A stretch of DNA of 64,000 nucleotides from Pseudomonadota bacterium (GTDB taxonomy: Bacteria; Pseudomonadota; Alphaproteobacteria; Rhizobiales; Devosiaceae). The translations under genes and the position numbers were made by a program. Within the stretch, counting starts at the first letter, position 1; every line of letters starts with the position of its first letter. This document shows, piece after piece, positions 41,138 through 50,548 of this stretch. The notes beneath the pieces are model-generated. The model made no database searches. It was not told the DNA's origin and saw nothing but the letters and a program-made list of their open reading frames with translations. The stretch is from contig JAEWBN010000014.1 in the NCBI GenBank assembly GCA_023391095.1, positions 62,001 through 126,000 on the forward strand, in the 5' to 3' direction.

Positions 41138-42163
41138 TTAGCGGCCGCCCTGGATGCGGCGATTGCGCTGACGGTTCCCGCCCACGCCATAGGGGTAGTC
41201 AGGAACAATCGGCGCGCTCGCTTCATCGAGCATGGCCGTTTCCTCGGCCGTTAGAGCGACATCCGCTGCGCCCATATTGTCCTTGAGCTGTTCCCGCGTG
41301 CGAGCGCCCAGAATGACCGAAGTAACAGCGGGGCGGGCCAGCAGCCAGGCAAGGGACACTTGGGCCATGGACACGCCGCGCGACTCTGCGATGTCTTCGA
41401 CGGCGGCTATGATGGTCCAGGTGCGCTCCTGGGCGTTGCGGCCCTTATAGGCTTCCTGGCCACGCTCAGGATTTTCTCCGAGCCGCGTCGCGCCAGTGGG
41501 CATCTGGTCGCGCTTGTACTTGCCGCTGAGCCAGCCGCCACCCAGTGGCGACCACGGCAGGAGGCCCATGCCTGCATCCTGACAGGCGGGGATGATTTCA
41601 TGTTCTATGTCGCGGGCCAGCAAGTTGTATTGTGGTTGCAGCGTGACGGGTGCTGCATAGCCCTGCATCCTAGCCGTATAGACGGCCTTGGTGATGTGCC
41701 AGCCTAGATAATTGGAGAAGCCATAATAGGCGATCTTGCCGGCCCGCCGCGCATCGTCGAGGAAGAGCATGGTTTCTTCGAGCGGCGTCAGCGCGTCCCA
41801 GGCGTGCATCTGGTACAAGTCGATCTGGTCAACCCCAAGACGGCGCAGCGAGGCGTCCAAAGCTTCTGCAAGGTGCTTGCGGGAGGTGCCCAGATGATTG
41901 GGGCCGTTGCCCATCGGAAAGCGTCCCTTGGTGGCAATGACCAGGTCCCGCAGTTTCTTGCCTTTGAGCCACCGCCCGACGATTTCCTCGGAAGTGCCAG
42001 CGGAATAGACGTCGGCCGTGTCGATGAAATTGCCGCCGGCCTCAACGAAGTCATCCATCATTGCAAATGACGTCGCCTCGTCAGCTTCGGCACCGAACGT
42101 CATCGTGCCCAAGCAAAGATTGGTGACGACGGCGCCACTATTGCCAAGCATGCGATAGTCCAT
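41138..42163 (-). CDS. Aldo/keto reductase
   Basis: 341 residues, NADPH-dependent, TIM barrel. The catalytic tetrad is visible: Asp and Tyr in FIDTADVYSAG, Lys in VIATKGRF and His in YQMHAWD. Cofactor-site residues are in WSPLGGGWLSGKY and VILGARTREQL. It belongs to the YajO/Gcy-like group. The C-terminal tail (YGVGGNRQRNRRIQGGR) is unusually basic. AGGAGG precedes the ATG. The stop lies 3 bp from that of dprA, so the genes converge without a terminator. Substrate unknown. Confidence 0.93.
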   Translation of the reverse strand: MDYRMLGNSGAVVTNLCLGTMTFGAEADEATSFAMMDDFVEAGGNFIDTADVYSAGTSEEIVGRWLKGKKLRDLVIATKGRFPMGNGPNHLGTSRKHLAEALDASLRRLGVDQIDLYQMHAWDALTPLEETMLFLDDARRAGKIAYYGFSNYLGWHITKAVYTARMQGYAAPVTLQPQYNLLARDIEHEIIPACQDAGMGLLPWSPLGGGWLSGKYKRDQMPTGATRLGENPERGQEAYKGRNAQERTWTIIAAVEDIAESRGVSMAQVSLAWLLARPAVTSVILGARTREQLKDNMGAADVALTAEETAMLDEASAPIVPDYPYGVGGNRQRNRRIQGGR

Positions 42164-42324
42164 GGGGGCCTCCTAAGGGGTAACACAGCGCCGAAGCGGC
42201 CCGTAAGAGCGCGGCCTGCGGCGGTTGATCTAGGCGTAACGGGCTTGCGGCGAGCGGATCGCTCAACCCATCCTGACATGGTGTCGCGGAGCGTTGCAAG
42301 TCTAGGTCGGCTCTAGGGTCCCCG

Positions 42325-42353
42325 TTGACACTGGCACCCGGCTTCACCATGTT
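42325..42353 (+). promoter_or_regulatory. Promoter of topA
   Basis: TTGACA (42325-42330), a 17-bp spacer and CATGTT (42348-42353) lie about 40 bp before the topA start. The -35 is perfect and the -10 is moderate. Nothing else stands out in 42164-42391. Confidence 0.6.
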
Positions 42354-42391
42354 GCGCGCTCTTTGAGTACTGTTGCGGAACGGATCCCCGA

Positions 42392-45025
42392 ATGAAGGTT
42401 GTCGTCGTTGAAAGTCCGGCCAAGGCCAAGACAATCAACAAATACCTGGGCAAGGACTACGAGGTCCTGGCCAGCTTCGGCCATATCCGTGACCTGCCGG
42501 CCAAGGACGGTTCGGTTCGTCCCGATGAAGATTTTGCCATGTCCTGGGAAGTGGACACGGCTTCCAAGAAGCGCATTGCCGACATTGCGGGCGCTCTGAA
42601 AGGAGCCGATGGGCTGATCCTGGCAACCGACCCCGATCGCGAAGGCGAGGCGATTTCCTGGCACATTCTGGACGTCTTGCGCGCCAAGAAGGCACTCAAG
42701 AAGGACGTCCCGGTGCAGCGCGTGGTGTTCAACGCGATCACGAAGGATGCTGTGACGGCGGCGATGGCGAAGCCGCGCGATATCGACATGCCGCTCGTGG
42801 ATGCCTATCTCGCACGCCGCGCACTGGACTATCTGGTCGGCTTTACCCTGTCCCCCATTCTCTGGCGCAAGCTGCCGGGGTCGCGGTCGGCCGGACGCGT
42901 ACAGTCTGTGGCGCTTCGCCTTGTGTCGGAGAGAGAAGCCGAGATCGAGCGCTTCAAGCCCGAAGAATATTGGTCTGTGGAAGCCCAGCTCAAACAGGCT
43001 GGCAATAGCTTCATGGCACGGCTCTTTGCCGTTGACGGCAAAAAGACCGACAAGCTCGATATCAAGAAGGGCGAGGACGCAGCGGCGCTCAAGACGCTGA
43101 TCGAAGCCGGCCAGTTCAACGTCGCAAATGTCGAAAAGAAGCCGACCAAGCGCAATCCCTATGCACCGTTCACCACCTCAAGCCTGCAGCAGGACGCGTC
43201 GTCGCGATTGGGTCTGTCGCCCAATCGCACAATGCAGATTGCCCAGCGGCTCTACGAAGATGGCCTGATTACCTACATGCGTACCGACGCCGTGCAGATG
43301 GCGCCCGAGGGCATTGCCATGGCGCGCTCGGTTATCGGGAAGTATTTCGGCGCAGAGTACCTACCGGAAAAGGCGCGGATTTATCAGACCAAGGCCAAAA
43401 ATGCGCAGGAAGCGCACGAGGCCATTCGCCCCACCGACATGTTCAAGCGGCCCGAGCAGCTGAGCCTTGATGCCGATCAGGCCAAGCTTTATGGGCTGAT
43501 CTGGAAGCGCACGCTGGCCAGCCAGATGGCATCGGCCGAGATTGACCGCACGACGGTTGATGTCGCAGTCAACGTGCCGGGCCGAGCCGTTACGCTGCGC
43601 GCCACCGGGTCGGTAGTGACCTTCCCCGGCTTCCTGACGCTTTATGGCGTGGAAGCCAAAAGTGATGGTGAGGACGACGACACCGAGAGCCGCGAGCTGC
43701 CTTCCCTCAAGGTCGGGGACAAGCCGGACCTCGAAAAGGTTGAGATCGAGCAGCATTTCACCCAGCCGCCTGCTCGATATTCCGAGGCGAGCCTCATCAA
43801 GAAAATGGAAGAGCTGGGCATTGGCCGGCCTTCGACGTATGCAGCGACGCTTTCGACGCTCAAGGATCGCAACTACGTCCGGCTCGAGGGCAAGGCCCTG
43901 CACCCCGAGGATCGCGGCCGCATCGTCACGGCTTTCCTCGAAAGCTTCTTCACACGCTATGTCGAGTACGGCTTTACGGCCGGTCTGGAAGAAAAGCTCG
44001 ACCAGGTTTCGGCCGGCGAACTCGACTACAAGGTTCTGCTGCGTGACTTCTGGCGCGATTTTACGGCGGCGACCGAAGAGATCAAGGATCTGCGTGTTTC
44101 AGAAGTGCTGGATGCGCTCAACGATCTTCTGGCCGACCATATCTTTCCAGCCAAGGCGGATGGCGGCGATCCGCGCAAATGCCCGACCTGCGGGACCGGC
44201 ACCCTGTCGCTGAAACTTGGCAAGTTCGGCGCTTTCATCGGATGTTCCAATTATCCGGAATGCAAGCACACAATGCAGCTTTCCGACGCGGCATCGGGGC
44301 AGTCCTCTGAAGCTCTGCCGGGCGATGGCGTGTTGGGCACCGACCCTGATACGGGCGAAGACGTGTTCCTGAAATCGGGTCGCTTTGGGCCCTACGTTCA
44401 GCTGGGCGACGGCAAGGAGCCCAAACGCTCGTCGCTGCCGAAGGGTTGGGAGCCGGCATCGCTCACGCTGGAAAAGGCATTGCAACTTCTGTCGCTGCCG
44501 CGGGAGGTGGGCATGCATCCTGAAACAGGACTGCCCATCACCGCCGGCCTGGGCCGCTACGGGCCCTTCATTCTGCACGACGGCAAATACGCCAACCTGC
44601 CAGATGTGGAGGAGGTCTTTACGGTCGGCATCAACCGGGCAGTCGATCTCATCGCGCAAAAGGCAGCAGGCGGTTTCCAACGCGCGGCGACGGCGGCGAT
44701 CAAGACATTCGAGCACGATGGCGGGACCATCAAGATCGCGGTGGGCCGGTTCGGGCCCTATGCCAACCAGGGCAAGATCTACGCCAATATCCCCAAGGAC
44801 ATTAAGCCCGAAGACGTCACCCTTGAACAAGCGCTCGCGTTGATCGCGGCCAAGGTCGAGGCTGGCGGCGGCAAGAAAAAGGCACCCGCTAAGAAAGCGG
44901 CTGCGGCTAAGAAGCCCGCTGCGAAAAAGACTGCTACTGGTGAAAAGAAGCCTGCTGCCAAGAAGGCGCCAGCGAAGAAGACCGCAGCGAAAAAAGCCGT
45001 GGATTCGGAAGACGTGCCGTTCTGA
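42392..45025 (+). CDS. topA: DNA topoisomerase I
   Basis: 877 residues. The Toprim domain starts VVVVESPAKAKTINKYLG, with DPDREGEAISWH metal acidic residues. The catalytic Tyr is in LITYMRTDAVQM. GRVQSVALRLVSEREAEI and HEAIRPTD follow the type IA pattern. One zinc ribbon (CPTCGTG and CSNYPEC, about 590-625) is followed by GRFGPYVQLGDGKEPKRSSL-type Topo_C repeats and a long Lys/Ala tail (about 825-870) that probably binds DNA. It relaxes negative supercoils. Confidence 0.97.
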   Translation: MKVVVVESPAKAKTINKYLGKDYEVLASFGHIRDLPAKDGSVRPDEDFAMSWEVDTASKKRIADIAGALKGADGLILATDPDREGEAISWHILDVLRAKKALKKDVPVQRVVFNAITKDAVTAAMAKPRDIDMPLVDAYLARRALDYLVGFTLSPILWRKLPGSRSAGRVQSVALRLVSEREAEIERFKPEEYWSVEAQLKQAGNSFMARLFAVDGKKTDKLDIKKGEDAAALKTLIEAGQFNVANVEKKPTKRNPYAPFTTSSLQQDASSRLGLSPNRTMQIAQRLYEDGLITYMRTDAVQMAPEGIAMARSVIGKYFGAEYLPEKARIYQTKAKNAQEAHEAIRPTDMFKRPEQLSLDADQAKLYGLIWKRTLASQMASAEIDRTTVDVAVNVPGRAVTLRATGSVVTFPGFLTLYGVEAKSDGEDDDTESRELPSLKVGDKPDLEKVEIEQHFTQPPARYSEASLIKKMEELGIGRPSTYAATLSTLKDRNYVRLEGKALHPEDRGRIVTAFLESFFTRYVEYGFTAGLEEKLDQVSAGELDYKVLLRDFWRDFTAATEEIKDLRVSEVLDALNDLLADHIFPAKADGGDPRKCPTCGTGTLSLKLGKFGAFIGCSNYPECKHTMQLSDAASGQSSEALPGDGVLGTDPDTGEDVFLKSGRFGPYVQLGDGKEPKRSSLPKGWEPASLTLEKALQLLSLPREVGMHPETGLPITAGLGRYGPFILHDGKYANLPDVEEVFTVGINRAVDLIAQKAAGGFQRAATAAIKTFEHDGGTIKIAVGRFGPYANQGKIYANIPKDIKPEDVTLEQALALIAAKVEAGGGKKKAPAKKAAAAKKPAAKKTATGEKKPAAKKAPAKKTAAKKAVDSEDVPF

Positions 45026-45053
45026 GGACTGTGCCTTGAGAGGCTCCGGTTAG

Positions 45054-45085
45054 GGCCGCGCCATCTGCTACTGCCAGGCGCGGCC
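45054..45085. terminator. Hairpin between topA and the dipeptidase gene
   Basis: GGCCGCGCC pairs with GGCGCGGCC (9 bp) over a 14-nt loop in the short gap between the convergent genes. There is no T run, so termination may be inefficient or Rho-assisted. Confidence 0.5.
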
Positions 45086-45115
45086 GGATGGCTATTCGTC
45101 AAAAGTCGCTATGTC

Positions 45116-46162
45116 CTAGCCAATGGTTTGCGAAAGAAGCGAAAGCCAGTTCTCAAGCGCGATCTTGCGGACAAGTTTTTCGCCGTAGCCTTTGTCGAGC
45201 AGAGCCTGGAGCAATCTGGGGACGCCGGCGACATCGCCAATGTCGCGTGGCATCTGCGCCCCGTCGAAATCCGAACCGAGCGCCACGCCATCCTCGCCAA
45301 GGGCTTCGACCAGCGCATCGACATGGCGCACCATGATCTCGATGGGCGTGTCGGTGTTGAATTTTCCATCCGGTCGAAGAAATCCTGTCGCGTAATTGAG
45401 ACCGACCACGCCGCCGCTCTCCCGAATGGCCGCAAGCTGCCAATCCACGAGGTTACGTGTTGAAGCGCAGATTGCATGGACATTTGAATGGGTGGCCACC
45501 AGCGGTTTGGTGGATATGGCCGCGACATCCCGGAAGCCGGCCGCATTGAGGTGGCTGAGATCGACCATCACGCCACGTGCATCGCAGATGCGGACAAGTT
45601 CCTTGCCGGCGTCAGTAAGTCCAGGCCCGATGTCGGGATCGGCGGGAAAGCGGAAGGGTACGCCAGTGCCAAAGGCATTCGCACGGCTCCAGGTGATGCC
45701 GATGGAACGCAGGCCCGCAGCGTAAAGCACCTCGAACGCGTCGAAATCGGTGTCGATGGCCTCGGCACCTTCGATATGGAAGATGGCGGCAAGTTTTTCG
45801 ACCGCGATTGCAGTTTTGACGTCGCCAGCCGTGCGGCAGATGCGTAGCGCGCCGGCGCGTTCCAGGTGGAGCAGGAGAGCGGCCATACCCTGCGTTGATT
45901 TCATCGCGTCGGCAAATTCGAGCTGCGGCGGCAGGTCGTCTTTCGGGTCGCCGGGTGATGCGGCCAGGTTGGCCAGACTTGCCTTGACCGGCGGCGGAAA
46001 CATCGCAAAGAACCCTCCGACCATTCCGGCTTTCTGGGCCCGCGGCAGGTCGATATGGCCATCATCGGTGCCTCGCACGAATGCGGGCACCCGCTCTGCC
46101 GGGGCCTTTTCAAGAAGGCGCAGAAGCGTGTCGTTGTGGCCGTCGAAAAAGGGAATGGTCAT
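45116..46162 (-). CDS. Membrane dipeptidase-like (peptidase M19)
   Basis: 348 residues, TIM-barrel renal dipeptidase family. Metal ligands visible: DGHND at the N-terminus (HxD), Glu in FHIEGAEAID, His in DLSHLNAAGF, His in VATHSNVHAI and Asp in ALGSDFDGAQMP. No signal peptide, so it is probably cytosolic. Members hydrolyse dipeptides, including D-amino acid ones. It lies near the pyrimidine genes on the same strand, about 80 bp after pyrC-like, possibly co-transcribed. Confidence 0.93.
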   Translation of the reverse strand: MTIPFFDGHNDTLLRLLEKAPAERVPAFVRGTDDGHIDLPRAQKAGMVGGFFAMFPPPVKASLANLAASPGDPKDDLPPQLEFADAMKSTQGMAALLLHLERAGALRICRTAGDVKTAIAVEKLAAIFHIEGAEAIDTDFDAFEVLYAAGLRSIGITWSRANAFGTGVPFRFPADPDIGPGLTDAGKELVRICDARGVMVDLSHLNAAGFRDVAAISTKPLVATHSNVHAICASTRNLVDWQLAAIRESGGVVGLNYATGFLRPDGKFNTDTPIEIMVRHVDALVEALGEDGVALGSDFDGAQMPRDIGDVAGVPRLLQALLDKGYGEKLVRKIALENWLSLLSQTIG

Positions 46163-46241
46163 GGAATCGCCTTTGCCTGCAATAGGGACAGGCTAGCGGC
46201 AAGCGGCCGGCGGTTCGAGGGGATAGGCGGCAAGGCCGCCG

Positions 46242-47537
46242 TTAAATATCCTCGTTCAAGAAGACCGTCTTTCCGCCAACGATCGTGCGCATGACCTTGC
46301 CTTGCATTCGAGCATTTTCGAAGCTGGTATTGCGCGACTTCGAACGCAGCTTCTGCTCGGTCACCTGCCAGGGATAATCGAGGTCAAAGAGCACAAGATC
46401 GGCTGGTGCTCCTCTTGCGATGCGGCCACTGGGCAGACCGAGGATTTGCGCGGGTCGAACTGTCATCGCCCGCAGAACCGTCATCAGCTCCACATCACCG
46501 GAGTGAACCAGGCGTAGTGCCGCGCTCAGCAGGGTTTCGAGACCGACAGCGCCGTTCGAGGCTTCGGCAAATGGTTGACGCTTGACCTCGCTGTCCTGAG
46601 GGTCGTGGTCAGAATGGATGGTGTCGATCACGCCCGAGCGCAGCCCATCGATTACCGCCTGCCGATCGTCTTCAGTGCGAAGCGGCGGGTTGAGCTTGAA
46701 GTAGGTGCGATAGCGACCCACGTCGTTCTCATTAAGGCAGAGATTGTTGATCGACACGCCTGAGGTCACCCGATGGTTACGGGATTTTGCTTCCCCGAGC
46801 AGGCTCACAGATCCGGCGGTTGAGATCTGCGCAGCGTGATAGCGGGTCCGTGTCAGAGCTGCCAGTTGCAGGTCCCGGGCGATAGGAATGGTTTCGGCTT
46901 CCCGTGGTATGCCCTTGAGCCCGAGCACGGTGGCGAACAGGCCCTCATTCATGACGCCGTCACCCGTCAGGCTCGCGTCGGAAACATGGTGCACGAAGGG
47001 CATGTCGTAATTGGCGGCATAGGCCATGGCGCTGCGGAGCAGGGCGGCGGACTGAATGGAATGCGCCCCATCCGTGAGACACACCGCACCGGCTTCCTTA
47101 AGCAGGCCGAATTCGGTGATTTCCTTGCCGCCCAGCCCTTTTGTGATCGCAGCTGCCGGCAGGATACGGGCCGGAGACTGCACCTCTGCCCGGCGGATCA
47201 GGAAATCCACCAAAGCGCCGTCGTCGACCACGGGCTGGGTGTCGGGCATCATGACGAAGGAGGTCACGCCCCCCGCGACGGCGGCTGCTCCTGCGGATGC
47301 CAGCGTCTCCCGGTATTCCTTGCCCGGTTCTCCCACGAAAACGCGCATGTCGATGATGCCGGGCGATAGTATCTGCCCGTCGGCATTGACCACTTCGGCA
47401 CCGTCAGGCACGCCGACCGGACCTGCGTATGCGATATCGCTGATTGTTCCGTTCTCGACCAACACTGCACCCATCTGGTCGGTGCCGGAGGCCGGGTTGA
47501 CGATGCGGGCGTTTTCGATGAGGAGAGGGCGGGTCAT
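46242..47537 (-). CDS. Dihydroorotase-like protein, probably non-catalytic (PyrX type)
   Basis: 431 residues with the class I dihydroorotase fold. The zinc motif expected as DxHxHxREPG reads DMRVFVGEPG, so both metal His are lost. HCEDxxL is HVSDASL and TDHAPH is SDHDPQ, removing further ligands. Such degenerate homologues, fused in operon to pyrB, are known in Pseudomonas as PyrC-prime, where they stabilise aspartate transcarbamoylase. Here the start overlaps the pyrB stop by 4 bp, supporting complex formation. A separate active PyrC would be needed elsewhere. Confidence 0.88.
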   Translation of the reverse strand: MTRPLLIENARIVNPASGTDQMGAVLVENGTISDIAYAGPVGVPDGAEVVNADGQILSPGIIDMRVFVGEPGKEYRETLASAGAAAVAGGVTSFVMMPDTQPVVDDGALVDFLIRRAEVQSPARILPAAAITKGLGGKEITEFGLLKEAGAVCLTDGAHSIQSAALLRSAMAYAANYDMPFVHHVSDASLTGDGVMNEGLFATVLGLKGIPREAETIPIARDLQLAALTRTRYHAAQISTAGSVSLLGEAKSRNHRVTSGVSINNLCLNENDVGRYRTYFKLNPPLRTEDDRQAVIDGLRSGVIDTIHSDHDPQDSEVKRQPFAEASNGAVGLETLLSAALRLVHSGDVELMTVLRAMTVRPAQILGLPSGRIARGAPADLVLFDLDYPWQVTEQKLRSKSRNTSFENARMQGKVMRTIVGGKTVFLNEDI

Positions 47538-48505
47538 GCTGCGTTCCTCGAGGGCAATAGCGCGTCAAGCACGGCCATACGCACTGCAACGCCCATTTCC
47601 ACCTGATCGGTAATCACTGACCGTTCGCTGTCGGCGATGGCTGGGTCGATCTCGACGCCCCGGTTCATGGGGCCCGGATGCATGACGATAGCGTCTGGCT
47701 TGGCGTGGGCGAGCTTGGCTTCATCTAGTCCGTAGAAGCGATAATACTCACGCACAGACGGGATCATTTTGCCGTTCGCCCGCTCATGCTGCAGCCGCAG
47801 CATCATCACCACGTCGGCGCCCTTGAGGCCTTCCTCCATATCGGTGAAGACTTCGGTTGCCAGATGCTCAATGCCTGCGGGCAGCAGAGTGCGCGGCGCG
47901 ACCACGCGTGTGCGCACATGAAGCGCGCCAAGCAGCAGCAGGTTGGACCTGGCCACCCGGGAATTGGCAATATCGCCACAGATGGCGACTGTAAGGCCAG
48001 CAAGCGTGCCTTTGTGGTTACGGATAGTCAGCGCATCCAGCAAGGCCTGCGTCGGGTGCTCGTGGGCGCCGTCGCCCGCATTGACCACCGAACAGCCCAC
48101 TTTTTGGCTCAGCAATTCGACCGCGCCTGCGGCGGAATGGCGAACCACCAGCACGTCGGGCCGCATTGCATTGAGCGTTGCAGCCGTATCCACCAGAGTC
48201 TCACCCTTGGACACTGACGATGTCTTGACCGACATGTTGACCACCAATGCCCCGAGCCGCTTGCCGGCGATTTCGAAGGACGACTGGGTGCGCGTCGAAG
48301 GCTCGAAGAAAAGATTGATCTGCGTCTTGCCGGAGAGCGTTGGGAGCGACTTCCGCTCCTGCCGGGAAATATCGATCATGCGCTCGGCACGGTCGAGCAG
48401 ATCGATAATCTCGTGCGGCTTGAGGTCTGCGATTGAAATGAGGTGTCGCTGGGCGAACGGGGGGAAGTCGCCGGATTGCCCGGCGCTGGAATTCTGCTGC
48501 GGCAT
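47534..48505 (-). CDS. pyrB: Aspartate carbamoyltransferase catalytic subunit
   Basis: 323 residues. It condenses carbamoyl phosphate with aspartate, the first committed pyrimidine step. Signature FFEPSTRTQSSFEIAGKRLG, the SVSKGETLVDTAATL loop, GDGAHEHPTQALLDALTI and VMHPGPMNRGVEID are all intact. The N-terminal extension (about 15 residues, QQNSSAGQSGDFPPF) is typical for forms that pair with dihydroorotase-like subunits. No pyrI regulatory subunit is adjacent. Followed with overlap by the PyrX-type gene. Confidence 0.97.
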   Translation of the reverse strand: MPQQNSSAGQSGDFPPFAQRHLISIADLKPHEIIDLLDRAERMIDISRQERKSLPTLSGKTQINLFFEPSTRTQSSFEIAGKRLGALVVNMSVKTSSVSKGETLVDTAATLNAMRPDVLVVRHSAAGAVELLSQKVGCSVVNAGDGAHEHPTQALLDALTIRNHKGTLAGLTVAICGDIANSRVARSNLLLLGALHVRTRVVAPRTLLPAGIEHLATEVFTDMEEGLKGADVVMMLRLQHERANGKMIPSVREYYRFYGLDEAKLAHAKPDAIVMHPGPMNRGVEIDPAIADSERSVITDQVEMGVAVRMAVLDALLPSRNAA

Positions 48506-48572
48506 GTCGCATCCCTTGCGATTTGGTGCGGTCTAACCGAGGTGGAAGCATCGGGCAAGGGGAAGAGCGGGG

Positions 48573-49058
48573 TTATGCGCCCGAAGCGTTTCGGGCGTCG
48601 TTGCGCAGCCGGTCAAGCGCACCTTGTAAAATGTAGCTCGCGGCGAGCTTGTCCACCACTTCGGCTCGCCGATCACGCCGAAGGTCGGCCTCGATCATCA
48701 TGCGCGTCACGGCGGACGTGGACAGTCGTTCGTCCCAGAAGGCTATGGGCAGGTCGACCTTTTGTGCCAGGTTGCGGGCAAAAGCGCGGGTGGACTGAAC
48801 ACGCGGCCCCTCGGTCCCATCCATGTTGAGCGGCAGCCCAAGGATGAGGCCGACGACCTGATTCTGACCGATCAGTTCAGTGATGCGCTCCGCATCCTGC
48901 GTGAACTTGGTCCGCTTGATGGTTTCAAGCGGCGTGGCCGAATATCGCATGCCATCTGAGATCGCGACGCCGATGGTCTTGGTGCCCAGGTCCAGACCAA
49001 GGATTTTCCCTGCGGGCGGGATGGCGGCGAGGGGATTGACGTTTGCTTCTTCGGTCAC
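48573..49058 (-). CDS. ruvX: RuvX/YqgF Holliday junction resolvase-like nuclease
   Basis: 161 residues, RNase H-like fold. The strand-1 motif LGLDLGTKTIGVAISD carries the catalytic Asp, VVGLILGLPLNMDGTEG follows, and WDERLSTSAV and VVDKLAASYILQGALD carry later acidic residues. The family trims pre-16S rRNA ends and was first proposed as a resolvase. GTG start at 49058. It is divergent, by 70 bp, from the MBL-like gene. Confidence 0.95.
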   Translation of the reverse strand: MTEEANVNPLAAIPPAGKILGLDLGTKTIGVAISDGMRYSATPLETIKRTKFTQDAERITELIGQNQVVGLILGLPLNMDGTEGPRVQSTRAFARNLAQKVDLPIAFWDERLSTSAVTRMMIEADLRRDRRAEVVDKLAASYILQGALDRLRNDARNASGA

Positions 49059-49128
49059 ATGCGGCTCGCTGGACTGGACTGAATTGTCCTATAGGCTGCC
49101 CAGGCACTGTTGGCGACGGAAAAGGCAC

Positions 49129-49653
49129 ATGAAACTCACCTGGTTCGGCGATACCACATTCCGGATTCACGCCGGTGGCCAGATCGTCGTGGTAAAAGGG
49201 GAGGTGACGCCGGCTGGTTCAGAGGCGAGCGAAATAGCGAGCGGCGCCGACTATGTCGTTGCGCTGGGCGACAAACTGCCCCCCACCGACTTGCGGAACT
49301 GGAAGCCGCGGCCGCCCATGCGAGTGCTGGACTCTGGTGATGCGACACGGCCTGTGGAGGTACACCGCGGAGAAGGTCATTCGCTTGTTATCGATGCCGA
49401 TGACGATTTGCCGGTACTGATCCTTCCCGGGACGCTTCCGGAGGTTGGCCGGTGGATCGAAAAAGCAGTGGTGGTCCTTGTGGGACCGGATCTCCTCAAG
49501 CGCGCGCTCGGCCTCCTTGAGCAGAAGGTGCCGCGCCTCATCGTGCTTGCGAGCGTTGAGGCTGAGTTGGACGCCGCCTTCGCGCAATTGCCAGAGCGAC
49601 TGGATGGCGCAGGCCTCATAGCGCTCCAGCCCGGTCTGGCCGTGGAAGTCTGA
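49129..49653 (+). CDS. Degenerate metallo-beta-lactamase-fold protein
   Basis: 174 residues. It begins MKLTWFGDTTFRIHAGG, the first strands of UlaG-type MBL hydrolases (which read TWFGHxTFxI). The HxHxDH metal cluster is absent, the following His and Asp are missing, and the protein is shorter than the usual 220-plus residues. The end, LDGAGLIALQPGLAVEV, resembles a conserved hypothetical family I recall from Rhizobiales. It is probably a non-enzymatic relic or binding protein. About 85 bp separate it from gatC, so co-transcription is possible. Confidence 0.65.
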   Translation: MKLTWFGDTTFRIHAGGQIVVVKGEVTPAGSEASEIASGADYVVALGDKLPPTDLRNWKPRPPMRVLDSGDATRPVEVHRGEGHSLVIDADDDLPVLILPGTLPEVGRWIEKAVVVLVGPDLLKRALGLLEQKVPRLIVLASVEAELDAAFAQLPERLDGAGLIALQPGLAVEV

Positions 49654-49739
49654 TCTGCCGCATTCGGCATTTTCATTGTCTTTTGCCGCGGCCCGTTGCT
49701 AATAACGCGGCCAACAGCCTTTGCCTTTTGGAGTTTGCC

Positions 49740-50027
49740 ATGTCTGTCGACGCCGCCACCGTCAAGCGCATCGGTCGCCTTGCGCGCATTCGCATCGAAG
49801 AAGACGAGGTTGCCGGCTACCAGGACGAGCTCAATGCCATTCTGGGCTTTGTCGAGCAGCTGTCCGAGGTGGACGTTGATGGCGTCGAGCCCATGACCTC
49901 CGTTACCCCCATGACCTTGCGCCGTCGTGATGACGTGGTGAGCGATGGCGGCTATGCCGAGAAGATTGTCGGTAATGCGCCGCTGACGGAAGACAACTTC
50001 TTCATGGTGCCGAAGGTGGTCGAATAG
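49740..50027 (+). CDS. gatC: Asp/Glu-tRNA amidotransferase subunit C
   Basis: 95 residues. VDAATVKRIGRLARIRIEED and the LNAILGFVEQLSEVDVDGVE stretch identify GatC, which wraps around GatA and holds GatCAB together. The complex converts misacylated Glu-tRNA-Gln and Asp-tRNA-Asn. GatC starts at ATG 49740 after a GGAGTTTGCC Shine-Dalgarno and is followed 2 bp later by a GNAT gene, which separates it from gatA. Confidence 0.95.
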   Translation: MSVDAATVKRIGRLARIRIEEDEVAGYQDELNAILGFVEQLSEVDVDGVEPMTSVTPMTLRRRDDVVSDGGYAEKIVGNAPLTEDNFFMVPKVVE

Positions 50028-50029
50028 AA

Positions 50030-50515
50030 ATGGCGGTGTCGATCGCCATCGAAAGCCCCTTGCAGGACGACGTGCGCGAGCTGGTTGCCCAGCTCAACGA
50101 TCATCTGCTGCCGCTGTCGCCACTCGAATATCAGTTCAAGATGACAGTCGAGCAGATGGCAGACAGCAATACGACGCTGTTTGTTGCGCGCGATGACACC
50201 GGCCGCGCCGTGGGTATGGGCGCACTCAAGGTGCATGGGCCCGACCTCGGTGAGGTCAAGCGCATGTTCACCCTGCCATCTGTGCGGGGCCAGCGTGTCG
50301 GACGGCAGCTGCTCGAGCGCATCGTGGATTTGGCCCGGGAACGCAGACTGCCGGTCGTGATGCTCGAAACCGGCACAGGCGACGGCATGGCGGAAGCGCA
50401 CAGGCTTTATACGCGCTATGGTTTCGTGCCGCGCGGCCCATTCCTTGACTATCCCGACAGCCAGTGGTCGGCCTTTTTTGAATTGCCGCTTGCGGCCCCG
50501 CAGCAGGTAGCCTGA
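50030..50515 (+). CDS. GNAT-family N-acetyltransferase inserted between gatC and gatA
   Basis: 161 residues with the GNAT order: N-terminal beta-strand and helices, RDDTGRAVGMGALKVHG, then motif A VKRMFTLPSVRGQRVGRQLLERI (the RGQRVG acetyl-CoA loop) and a C-terminal AHRLYTRYGFVPRGPFLDY. This resembles the YitI/PhnO-like group that acts on small molecules. It is 2 bp after gatC and 33 bp before the chosen gatA start, so it belongs to the operon. Substrate unknown. Confidence 0.9.
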   Translation: MAVSIAIESPLQDDVRELVAQLNDHLLPLSPLEYQFKMTVEQMADSNTTLFVARDDTGRAVGMGALKVHGPDLGEVKRMFTLPSVRGQRVGRQLLERIVDLARERRLPVVMLETGTGDGMAEAHRLYTRYGFVPRGPFLDYPDSQWSAFFELPLAAPQQVA

Positions 50516-50548
50516 TCGCTACCGGCCGTGATGAACGAGAGATTTCCC

